Source: Acidobacteriota bacterium (GTDB taxonomy: Bacteria > Acidobacteriota > Terriglobia > Terriglobales > Acidobacteriaceae). From it: DNA of 38,640 bases. The stretch covers positions 1 to 38,640 of the forward strand of contig QIAL01000396.1 of NCBI GenBank assembly GCA_003225535.1. The letters run 5' to 3'. The position numbers were made by a program, and so were the translations under genes. Position 1 is the stretch's first letter, and every line of letters begins with the position of its first letter. The notes below the pieces were generated by a model. It saw nothing but the letters and a program-made list of their open reading frames with translations, was not told the DNA's origin and ran no database searches. Positions 24,401 to 32,500 of this stretch are shown here, piece after piece.

Positions 24401-27400
24401 AACCGGCACGGGACCAGATGGCGTCCCCGCCGCTGTGGCATTGACCGTCAATCCCGCAATCACATTGGTTGCATTAGCCGGTCCGGTGCTATTTACGGTA
24501 ACTGCCACGGTGGCTACATCCCCAGCCTTCATGTAGCCCGTGCTTCCGACTTCATTCGCGACCTGGGCATCTACACTGGCAATCGTGAATTGGTTCACCT
24601 CCAGCGGCACTTGCTGCACGTCGAGCGCTGGCGTGAGTGAAGCTCCTGTACTCGCCGAGTCCTGCACCTGCACGCTCACGGGATAGGTGCCAGGCTGCGC
24701 CGTCACAACGCCCGTGCTGATCTGGCCCGAGACGTTGAGGGTCAACGGAGCGACCAGCAAGGGCTGCGTCGAGTTCGGCGGCGGTGCTGGGATCACTGCA
24801 ACCGGATTCGCTGGATCGGCCGGAATCGTCCACGCCGTCGCCCCGAATCCGCCAACCGAGGCAAACGCCGTGTTCGTGTAATGCTGCCCCACCACCGCGA
24901 CGGGCAGTGCCGACGTCGTGATGGCGAGCGATCCAGGAGGAGTATTTTGGCCGGTGTTCGGAGTGAACGCATTTGCCTGGGTCAGGAACGAAGACACTGT
25001 CTGCTGCACCGGCGGCGCAACCACGCGCAGCGTGACGCGGTTTCCTTCGCCCGGGGACAACGAAAGCGTCGAACTCGCCGGATTCGATGGCGGCTGCACG
25101 GTAAGATCGCAGGTCGGATTGATGTTCGTCGAGTCGCGATTCACGACGGGGCTCTGGTACACCTTGTGCTGCACCAACTGGCAGACCGAACACTGCGTAC
25201 TGCAACTGCTTGGGTTGGCCGAGCAACTCGCGGGACAACACTGGACCCCCGAGGACTTGACCAGTTCTGTGGTGTTGTAACTGGAACTGGTATTGCCCTT
25301 GTTGTTTACCTTCCAGCTGTAATCAGTCAGGCTGTTCTCCGCCAGGTTCGTGATTTTCGGCGTGAAGATATCGGGGCTCACGATTTTTGGCGTAAAGATC
25401 TTGGGCGTAAATATTTTGGGCGTGAAGATCGTGTCCACGATGGTTGGATTGGCCACCTGGATCGAGTTAATCTTCGGAGTAAAAATCGACGTAATCTTGG
25501 GCGTGAAGATTGTGGGTGTCTCGATCGCTGGGGTGTTGTTGGCAACCGTTCCAATTTTCGGTGTGAAAATCGCGGGTTGGCTGATCTTGGGCGTGAATAT
25601 GCCGCTCGTCGGATCGGGAGGCGCGTCCACCGACGGGTTGTATTCTTCGCCGGCCGCGATTGGCAAGTTCGCATAAGGCGCTTCCACGTCCGGATTATCG
25701 TTGTCAGTATTCAGGAAATCTGCTTCAGCCAGCGATGGGTTGGTCGTGTCGCCATTCAACACCGCCAGCGCTTGCAATCCGGCGAAGCGGGGAGCTGCGG
25801 CACATCCGTTCGAACCCGGAATGCAAGCCATCTGGGCCACCAGGACATTGATGCTGGCATTCGCTCCTGTCGAAGGCACATTGATCGCTTCGGACAGAGT
25901 CGTCTTCGGGTTGATAGCTAAATCCAGGTAACAATTTGGGGTCCCCGGGAAACTTGCGGGCACAGCCGCTGTGTTGCACACTCCTGTCACACCCTGGCTG
26001 GTTGACGCTTCCCCCAGAATGAGACGGTAGTAGGCCGGAGATCCCGGAGGCGTCGTGCTCAGCGGCGCCATTGTGTTTTTCACCAGCAGCGAATAGGACC
26101 GCTGCGGCGGAGCATTTGTATTCACCGGCTGAACTTTGGCGTTCTCGCGGAACCGTACGATCAGTCCGTTGCTGATGCGCGAGGTGTACACATTCTGATT
26201 GCGGTCGCCGCTATACGAAGAGGTTCCCGGCGTTCCATCCGCGTTGGTGACGTTCACCAGGTTGCATGCAGGCTGGATTGTCGTGCACGTCGGACATGCC
26301 AATCCCGTTCCAGAGTACGTGCTGATTTGCGAATTGCCACCGTTCGGAGGCACATACTGCGTCCAGTCCTGGGAGCCGTTCACAGCCGGCGGAGGTACGA
26401 CGTCGCGGTTATCTGTCCACGCCACGTGGAAATCTGGAGCATTCGTCGCCCCCGTTGCATCCGTCGCCAGCGTGTTAAACACCCACGAATTCCCGCTGGG
26501 CATGATGCTTTGCGCAGCGATGTCGATATAGTCGCCGATAAACGGAGTAGTCCCCTGCACAAACATGGGCAAGTTCGGTGGATTGAAGAATCCCTGCTCG
26601 ATCTGCCCGTTGCCATCGTCGACGTAGTACGGGTATTGCGAGATCTGGAACCCTTTAAAGGTCGCCGGACCCGCGGCGGGATTGATCACCGCGCCGTATA
26701 CGTCAATCGTGTGGCGCACACCCGAATTCGGATCCGAAATCAGCGGGGTGAACACCGTCGCGGGAGTCGAAACAGTGCTGCCCGGAATCGCCTGATCAGT
26801 GACCGTGACCTGCGAGAGGTCGCTGCACGGCGGGCTCGCGCATTGCAGCACGCTCTGCATGTTGTCGCGCCTCGAATCGAACCACGCCAGCATGAGCTTG
26901 CCATACGCGAAGTTCAACGACGGATTGAACTGGTGTCCATAGGTCGAGGCGGTCGGCGCCGTGCCGTCGGCTACATATGGCGTGGTCCAGGTGCTCGAAC
27001 CCTTCGGCAGGGTCGTGATCATGATTCTCGATCCGTACGTTCCCGCCGTTGGCCCGTTAAACCGCTGCGAGTAGGCGAGCCACGCTCGCCCCGTCCCATC
27101 GACGGCCAGACTGGGAACATCCAGCGAACGAAACGTCGTCCCAGTCGCTTGCGGCTGGTCGAACACCGATCCGGGAGGATATGGATTCTTTGTTGTAGGT
27201 GGTACGAATGTGTAGGCCGGAGGCGGCGCGCTGAACGACCAGCCGCCATTTGTTGAAACCGCGTACTGAATGGCATCCGGCTGATTCTGATTTCCTGGCA
27301 CGCCAATCTGCCGCCAGGCAACGATCACATTTCCTGTCGTAGGATCGATCGCAGCTACAGTCCCCTGCGCCAGTTTCTGGGCTTGGCTCAGGATCTGCGG

Positions 27401-27925
27401 TTGGTTCCACGTTGCGCCGCAGTTTGTCGAGCTCACCACCTTAATCTTCGAAGCAGGATTGTTTTGCGACCCATTAAATTGCGTATACACCACATAGACG
27501 TAACCGCTACTGAAGGTTTGGCCGTTGATCTTGCACGTCGCCGTCCGACCCGGCCTTGGGATGTCGACCGCGATCCATGGCTTATCGAGAAACTGGCCTG
27601 AAGTTCCGGTGTCGACCAAATTCACGCCGATGTACAGGAATGGGTTTCCGTGGGTCGTACCGTTTGCATTGGATTGCAGATACGCGCCGTCGCCATTTCC
27701 TTTGTTGTTCAGGTCCTGAAGAGTGGCAACAAAAACTCCGCTGGGCGATCCCGTCCCGCGGTTAAACACCAGCCCGCTGTAATACAACAATCCATTTGTT
27801 CCTGCCCGCACGGTGGGATCGGTCGCGACGGTGTAGGCGTGCAGGGGAGATGCCTTGCCAACGGTGGAGGTGTCCTGCGGATATCCCGGAAGCAGGGTAC
27901 TCTTCCATGTGTCGCCGCCATCCAA
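21494..27925 (-). CDS. Giant secreted multidomain protein, main body
   Basis: 2143 residues in one frame; the frame opens at a TTG (27925) that is really mid-gene, since the signal peptide and first 74 codons lie one base out of frame just upstream. Residues 1 to about 560 look like a sialidase-type beta-propeller with Asp-box-like turns (LDGGDTWKS, STNCGATW, STNGGWSF). Residues about 775-858 hold eight FTPKI peptides. A Cys-rich patch (QCCPASCSANPSSCSTQCSV) follows. From about 1010 come Ig-like segments, then five OmpL47/Ig-like repeats (GWYNTPVV, GWYNSPVTVTF, GTWVNHSVAVTF, GTWTNQSVVVTF, IPNFTCGD; about 1265-1650), two PxKF-like modules (about 1700-1950) and a unique C-terminal jelly-roll-like segment. 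Likely an adhesin or surface glycan-binding protein; no enzyme activity is proven. No sorting signal is seen at the C-terminus. Confidence 0.85.
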   Translation of the reverse strand: MDGGDTWKSTLLPGYPQDTSTVGKASPLHAYTVATDPTVRAGTNGLLYYSGLVFNRGTGSPSGVFVATLQDLNNKGNGDGAYLQSNANGTTHGNPFLYIGVNLVDTGTSGQFLDKPWIAVDIPRPGRTATCKINGQTFSSGYVYVVYTQFNGSQNNPASKIKVVSSTNCGATWNQPQILSQAQKLAQGTVAAIDPTTGNVIVAWRQIGVPGNQNQPDAIQYAVSTNGGWSFSAPPPAYTFVPPTTKNPYPPGSVFDQPQATGTTFRSLDVPSLAVDGTGRAWLAYSQRFNGPTAGTYGSRIMITTLPKGSSTWTTPYVADGTAPTASTYGHQFNPSLNFAYGKLMLAWFDSRRDNMQSVLQCASPPCSDLSQVTVTDQAIPGSTVSTPATVFTPLISDPNSGVRHTIDVYGAVINPAAGPATFKGFQISQYPYYVDDGNGQIEQGFFNPPNLPMFVQGTTPFIGDYIDIAAQSIMPSGNSWVFNTLATDATGATNAPDFHVAWTDNRDVVPPPAVNGSQDWTQYVPPNGGNSQISTYSGTGLACPTCTTIQPACNLVNVTNADGTPGTSSYSGDRNQNVYTSRISNGLIVRFRENAKVQPVNTNAPPQRSYSLLVKNTMAPLSTTPPGSPAYYRLILGEASTSQGVTGVCNTAAVPASFPGTPNCYLDLAINPKTTLSEAINVPSTGANASINVLVAQMACIPGSNGCAAAPRFAGLQALAVLNGDTTNPSLAEADFLNTDNDNPDVEAPYANLPIAAGEEYNPSVDAPPDPTSGIFTPKISQPAIFTPKIGTVANNTPAIETPTIFTPKITSIFTPKINSIQVANPTIVDTIFTPKIFTPKIFTPKIVSPDIFTPKITNLAENSLTDYSWKVNNKGNTSSSYNTTELVKSSGVQCCPASCSANPSSCSTQCSVCQLVQHKVYQSPVVNRDSTNINPTCDLTVQPPSNPASSTLSLSPGEGNRVTLRVVAPPVQQTVSSFLTQANAFTPNTGQNTPPGSLAITTSALPVAVVGQHYTNTAFASVGGFGATAWTIPADPANPVAVIPAPPPNSTQPLLVAPLTLNVSGQISTGVVTAQPGTYPVSVQVQDSASTGASLTPALDVQQVPLEVNQFTIASVDAQVANEVGSTGYMKAGDVATVAVTVNSTGPANATNVIAGLTVNATAAGTPSGPVPVVICTSPMPASASIAGTGAQIFNFTCTAMSGNGRVTFTAGASGHYVNPAADVLATATTMTVPPTNLLSQLTVDTVPPTLAFGVSATSQSAPGWYNTPVVIPYSTGDNLSGVASAVATSPSAATGINASGIGAMTLTTEGKPVSGVMTVTDYARNTALPFTSSGFNIDKTPPAISGQPDRASNNNGWYNSPVTVTFRCSDPDPLNGPAGQQSGIATCPVPTILSTDGASQSVPGATADKAGNSAAFTVNGINIDQTAPAISTNSAYTAGTWVNHSVAVTFTCADNLSGPVVSGITNPIITGIPAVGSTLTYSQPNALTSAATVTLTVNTSVAGATLNASCQDLAGNNAPPVSFGPILIDTTPPTVTATANLNNSSGAVYTAGTWTNQSVVVTFACGDALSGVQTGSIVGSTSYTSQGSYTASGSCQDIAGNTGTALFGPVLIDTATPAVMITTPVAQTYVLNQQIIPNFTCGDNSGGDTTTCTANPSTSPYPASSVGPAMFSIHAVDQAGNAASPDPTVSYLVIYNFTGFQSPLQRAVMLNPPNPASPPQPSDSGSFTIGTTIPITWRLQDAANAYISNPATLTSIVAIPNPACAGQAAGAGTTLYNASTGQAAFTYDSPNNRFVFGWNTTGATAGCYNLVVTTNDTAQWSTIVHLSADTFAGFDAPLTTGAAPANPSNAGTFDAGSTIPVMFELNIPGVGNDTAQNVTLNNVTVYANAGCSGAPPSGAASIVLYDAATSTGSFAFEPTDAVYTVNWATGAAPVGCYNIVVRLSDQSVYATMVTLAAPGSVTTLMQYNFDNVPQGAASVSAPPSFAAPNISGSTFTVSNAQDLGINSYGCVVANCIDVNFVVSGSSYNFAITNSTTISGAAVSFHEFNNDCQNGGVQITGCNTAQSFSLQYDTDPNFITPVPTTIANFTPPSFYAQTSYTLPISGTLPAGTYYFRIIATGNYAVDTAQYTFDNVTITGAH
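25352..25603 (-). repeat. FTPKI peptide-repeat block within the giant protein
   Basis: Eight copies of the pentapeptide FTPKI, seven to eight preceded by Ile, in 84 residues. Three are directly abutted (TIFTPKIFTPKIFTPKIV). The others are separated by 4-20 residues of variable linker. The codons differ between copies (for example ATA TTC ACG CCC AAG ATC against ATT TTC ACA CCG AAA ATT), so the peptide, not the DNA, is conserved. Confidence 0.95.
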
Positions 27926-27926
27926 C

Positions 27927-28148
27927 GAACATGTCTACCGTCCGGTAGTCGTTGGCGCCCCCCAGCATGTGTTCCGGGTTGCGGCTCGAGACCGCGATCG
28001 AAGGCTCATTCTGCCGCTGCAGGTAGGGATCGCCTGCTGGCCAGTTTGTTCCTGAAACCATGTTGATGTTTTGGCTCGCGACCTGGGCGATCCCTGCTAC
28101 GCATAACGACACCACAACGACCAACACAGCTAGACAGCGGACGACCAT
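27927..28148 (-). CDS. Signal peptide and N-terminal segment of the giant protein (frame-broken)
   Basis: Begins at ATG 28148, with GGAGGG 7 bp upstream, and encodes a Sec signal peptide (MVVRCLAVLVVVVSLCVAGI, cleaved near AQV) and then NEPSIAVSSRNPEHMLGGAN and DYRTVDMF, the usual opening of secreted BNR/sialidase-like proteins. The natural continuation (an Asp box, LDGGDTWKS) is in the frame that starts at 27925: after ATG TTC (27932-27927) a single extra G at 27926 must be skipped. Continuing in its own frame it ends about 55 residues later in unrelated sequence. Either a real frameshift mutation, a sequencing or assembly error, or a recoding site. Confidence 0.85.
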
Positions 28149-28503
28149 CGTGCATCCCTCCGGGGACCTGCCCGAGAAACCACACACTTCGACAACTCAA
28201 TTTTTGGGTGAACAACACAATTGGGGAAGAGCCGCCCCCGCAGCTCTTGAAGGCTAGTAAATCTCGACTGGAACGCCCACCGCCGGAGTTTCCCCCAACC
28301 GTCCGGCAGCTGCTACGAATCCGCTGCTCCGAGCGCGATCGCCCATCTACGTGGGATTATCGCGCGCCGGAGGCCCATCAATCTTCTGATGCGCTCTTCC
28401 ACTTGTCAACCCTACACAGCAACTAGCAGGAAATAATCCTCGAAAAGCCGGGATGCAGCAAATGCAATGTTCAGCAATTTTGATTGGCTGGAAAATTCCC
28501 TGC
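28149..28503. other. Intergenic region upstream of the giant protein
   Basis: 355 bp between the giant protein start and the stop of the next minus-strand gene. It contains a 6-bp hairpin AAGAGC...GCTCTT (28227-28248, 10-base loop). Its far end is the 3' end of the neighbouring gene. No clear promoter hexamers and no small gene with a good start were found. Confidence 0.5.
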
Positions 28504-29214
28504 TCATGGCAAGTCATCTTCGTCCGGCCATTCGTTTCCGCCGCATGATTTCACAGCCAACTGTAGGGCTTTTCTTGCCTTCTCGGCCGCAGCGGGAACC
28601 GAGAAGAATAGGCTAAGGTCGCGCCTGGTTTGCTTGACTCCTTCGTGCTCTTTTGTTGTCCCGTTTGCTTCTGACCTGCGAATCACCTGCATCGCCTTCC
28701 CCGGCTCTGAGCGACTGCTCACCTTCAGCACTCCCGCGCCCCCAGCTTCGCATTGTCCGAATTTCTGCGTTTCCACCAACACCGGTGTCGTCAATTCTGA
28801 CAAATCCGCATACACAATAAACTCGATCTCCTGCGGCCCATTCGCAGACTGCTTTTGGTCGTCTGTAGATCGATGATCTAACGATGACGTTTTCCCCTCT
28901 TCCGCAGGGCTATCGATCGCTCGGACGTCAGCGGGGCGAGTCACTTTTCGCGCCCTCACCACCAGCTTGCAACCGTCTGTCTTAATGACTTCAGCTGTCT
29001 CCTCAATTTCGATGTCTTTCCCCTGAACCCGACATCGATTTCGAACGATAGCGTTTCCGTTCACTGCCCGCTCAAACTTTCTGGTCGACACCAGAATATC
29101 TTTAGAGCTTCCAGGCCGCTTCTCCTGCTCCCCCGCCTCTTGTGTCATCGGAAACGACGAGATGTCGTGAGAACCTAGCAAGAGAAGTCCCGCGATCCAA
29201 AAGACCTGCCGCAT
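28504..29214 (-). CDS. Exported protein of unknown function (236 aa)
   Basis: The frame is open from 29259, but the ATG at 29214 gives a protein starting with a clean hydrophobic signal (MRQVFWIAGLLLLGSHDISS). The mature part is charged and hydrophilic, with four cysteines (RNRCRVQG, TDGCKLVV, FGQCEAGG, KSCGGNEW) that could form two disulfides, a central Asp/Ser-rich linker (SSLDHRSTDDQKQSANG), and beta-type strands on either side. The tail is acidic (NEWPDEDDLP). I recognise no family. It lies 355 bp upstream of, and in the same direction as, the giant protein gene. A GAGG lies 11 bp before the ATG, a weak site. Confidence 0.7.
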   Translation of the reverse strand: MRQVFWIAGLLLLGSHDISSFPMTQEAGEQEKRPGSSKDILVSTRKFERAVNGNAIVRNRCRVQGKDIEIEETAEVIKTDGCKLVVRARKVTRPADVRAIDSPAEEGKTSSLDHRSTDDQKQSANGPQEIEFIVYADLSELTTPVLVETQKFGQCEAGGAGVLKVSSRSEPGKAMQVIRRSEANGTTKEHEGVKQTRRDLSLFFSVPAAAEKARKALQLAVKSCGGNEWPDEDDLP

Positions 29215-29538
29215 AATTTGCTTAGCCTCTAACCAACCGATACTTTCGCAGCGAACCACTAACCACGATATTCGCAGATCCTTTCGTATCGACAGCTACG
29301 TCATGATCATCCTTAAGCTTAGTCCTGCGCATCCGCATGCAGTTTTCTGCAACCGCAATGAGCAAAGGTACCAGATGGGCACGTCTGGAGATTCCCGTTG
29401 CGGCACTCCTTGCGCGATGTCTCTCCAAGACAAGTCGCCGCTTAGCCACCGAGAGTACACTTCCGTGAAAGTGCGCGGATCTCAAATTCGCGGCAGACGC
29501 CTGGAGTCACGCCTGGCGAATGCGTGCGGGAGGAGCCC
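29215..29538. other. Divergent intergenic region upstream of the TonB receptor
   Basis: 324 bp separating the unknown exported gene (-) from the TonB-dependent receptor gene (+). A small minus-strand frame (29222-29485) ends in a plausible-looking hydrophilic stretch but has no good start or recognisable family. No convincing sigma-70 promoter pair was identified by eye. A 5-bp hairpin (CACTT/AAGTG) lies at 29458-29473. Confidence 0.45.
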
Positions 29539-32500
29539 ATGCGAGGCATAAAGGGGTGTGCTCTTGTTGTAACAGTGTGGCTGGCCTCGGCCGGCATAGC
29601 GGCGGGACAGGGATCATCCTCGTCGCTTCAGGGAACGGTCACGGACCCAAGCGGAAGTGCCATTGCGGGCGCAAAGATCGTGCTCTCCAACGATGAATCC
29701 AGGATCGAGCGTTCGACCGAGAGTGATGCACGAGGAGAGTATCGACTGCTAGCCCTGCCGCCCGGCACTTACAGGCTAGCGGTGAACTCCAAGGGCTTCT
29801 CGCAGTACGTGCAGACTGGACTGCAGCTGCTGGTCAGTACTCCAGCAACCGTGAACATTCAGTTGAAGGTCGGAGCAACGACCGAGAACGTTACGGTCAC
29901 CAGTGAAGCCCCGGCGCTCAATCTGGTCGACGCATCCATCGGCAATCCCTTTAACGAGACACAGGTAAAACAGATCCCTTTGGAGGGCCGTAACGTTCCC
30001 GACCTGCTCAGCCTGCAGGCGGGCGTTGCCTACACAGGCAACCGGTCAGATAACGAGACGCCCGCGGTAAAGGACCAGGATTCGCGAAGTGGCTCGGTGA
30101 ATGGCGCTCGCAGCGACCAAAGCAATATCACCCTGGATGGCGTCGATGTCAATGACCAGTCCCACGGATATGCCTTCACCTCCGTTCTGCCCGTCACGCT
30201 CGATTCAGTGCAGGAGTTCCGGGTCACAACCTCGAACTACAATTCCGATCAAGGCGGAGGATCCGGAGCACAGGTCTCTCTCGTCACCAAGAGCGGCACG
30301 AATAAACTCCACGGATCTCTGTACGAGTACAACCGCAACACATTCACCAGCGCCAGCGACTACCTGCTGAAGCAGCCGCTGAAACTCAACCGGAATATCT
30401 TCGGGGCATCGGTCGGAGGGCCGGTTCAGAAGGACCGTCTTTTCTTCTTCGCCAACTATGAGGGTACGCGACGCCGCGAAGCGAGCAGCGCCGTGCGCAG
30501 TATTCCAACCCCTTCCATGTGCGCTGGAAATTTGAGCTACTACGCCTATACGAACAACGATTCCAGCCAGCCTGTGGTGACGCAGACTCTCTCGGCTTCA
30601 CAACTCCATGGTCTTGATCCGTGGACGGGGCCAACCCCGGGGATCAATTCGGCCATTGAAAACGCGGGCAAGACTGGTTATTTCGATACAACGTTCTGTA
30701 ACGGCAAGTTCAACACCAACGATACGTCGGTGGGCGATGGTCTCAACTATTCCGGCTATCGTTTCGCCGCCCCCATCAAAGACGACAATAACGCCTTCAT
30801 TGCGCGGATTGATTACCATCTCACCGCGGATGGCAAGCACACTCTATTCTGGCGCGGCGCTCTGCAGAATGAATACAACCCCGAGGAACCCTTTCTGCCC
30901 GGTTCTTCCCCGATGACAGTCTTTACTGACCACAGCAAAGGATTCGCGTTCGGGTATACGGCAGTCCTGAGTTCGAACAAGGTGAATAACTTTCGATGGG
31001 GTTTTACACGCCAGAGCCAGGGCTTTGTGGGGAGCTCAAATCAGGAATGGAACGTCTTCTACGGACTCGACCAAGGGATCAATTACACCCACAACGCACA
31101 GACGCCGGTGCATGATTTCGTGGATGATTTTTCCTGGACCAAAGGCGCGCACACCCTGCAGATCGGCGCCAACATCGGCATTGCGCGAAACCCGCGCGTC
31201 AGCTATGAGCATTCCTTCAATATCGGCAAGGGTGCAACGAACTGGATGTCTCCGACTGGGTTTTCGAACACCGCTATACACAGTGATTCATTGAATCCGC
31301 TGAATTGCGGAGCAATCGGAAGTTCGACGGGCGGAAGTCCTCTCGATCCCTGCCACGGCGGGTATGCCGAGCCCATTTCCTCCCCTCAGTTTGATTACCC
31401 GATCATGGCAATGTTCGGCATGGTCTCCGACGTGATCGCAAATTACAACTACGACAAAAACGATAACCTGTTGGGTGGAGGCGCGCCCGGCGTGCCGGTC
31501 AAGCGCCGTTACGGGCTGAACTGGTATGAGTTCTACGAACAGGACTCTTGGCGCGTTAAGCCTAATCTGACGGTCACGTATGGGGTGCGTTGGTCAATGT
31601 TTCCCCCACCGTGGGAAGTGAATGGTTACCAGGCGTCCCCGACTTGCGATCCCGCAGTGAATGACCCGGCTTCAGGCGGAGTGGGGTGTCCCTCATGGTC
31701 TTACGATCTGGGCTCCGAATTCGCGCACAACGCGCAGGCGATGAAGCAGGGCATCGGCTACGATGCTACGCCCCTGGTCTCGTTCATTTTGGGTGGTCCC
31801 GGAAATCCTGGCCCAGGTTTCTATCACTTCGAAAAATCAGACCTCTCGCCGCGTGTCTCTTTTGCGTACTCACCTCGGCCGCACGGCGGTTGGCTCAAGA
31901 GCTTTTTTGGCGATTCAGACAAAACCGTCATTCGCGGTGGGTTCAGCAAAGTGTACGACCGCGCCGGAATGCAACTGCTCAGCACGTTCGATGCAAACGC
32001 TCCCGGCGGTTTGGCTGCCACGGTGCAAAATCCCTGCTGCTTCGCCGTCGATCCAGCGGGCTCGGGCACTCCCTACGATACGGCTGACGGTGTGCCTCGA
32101 ATCAGCAACATCAACCAGGTTCCATCCACCAACATCTTCGGCAACATCTTCAAACAGCCGAATCCGCAAAGCGGAGCCTTCCCTCAGGCGCCAGCGCCCA
32201 TGGGGCAAGCCATCACATGGGGAGTTGACCAGTCCATCAAAACGCCTTATGCCTATGCATTCGATCTGTCCATTGGCCGCGAACTACCCAAGAGATTTTC
32301 GCTGCAGCTGACCTATGTGAACCGTCTTGGCCACAACCTTCTAACACAACGCGACCTGCGACAGCCGATCGATCTCTACGACCCCCAGTCTGGAGTCGAC
32401 TATTTTTCTGCCGCGACTGCACTGGCCAAGGTCGCGAAGCAGCAGATCGCCGGTGGAGGAATCAATCCCTCCGTGGTTACCGACGCCATGGTAGATGCCG

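Noticed and set aside
24881-25921. 346-residue Arg-rich frame antisense to the giant protein
   Set aside because: Its repeats (GREDxGRE-like) are the opposite-strand image of the FTPKI block; no independent coding evidence.
28149-28260. Possible riboswitch in the leader of the giant protein gene
   Set aside because: Hairpin AAGAGC/GCTCTT and the GC-rich string near the start do not match conserved cores of c-di-GMP or other riboswitches that I can recall.
29222-29485. 87-residue minus-strand frame upstream of the unknown exported gene
   Set aside because: It overlaps the frame of the next gene, has no good start site or recognisable family, and its N-terminal part looks random.
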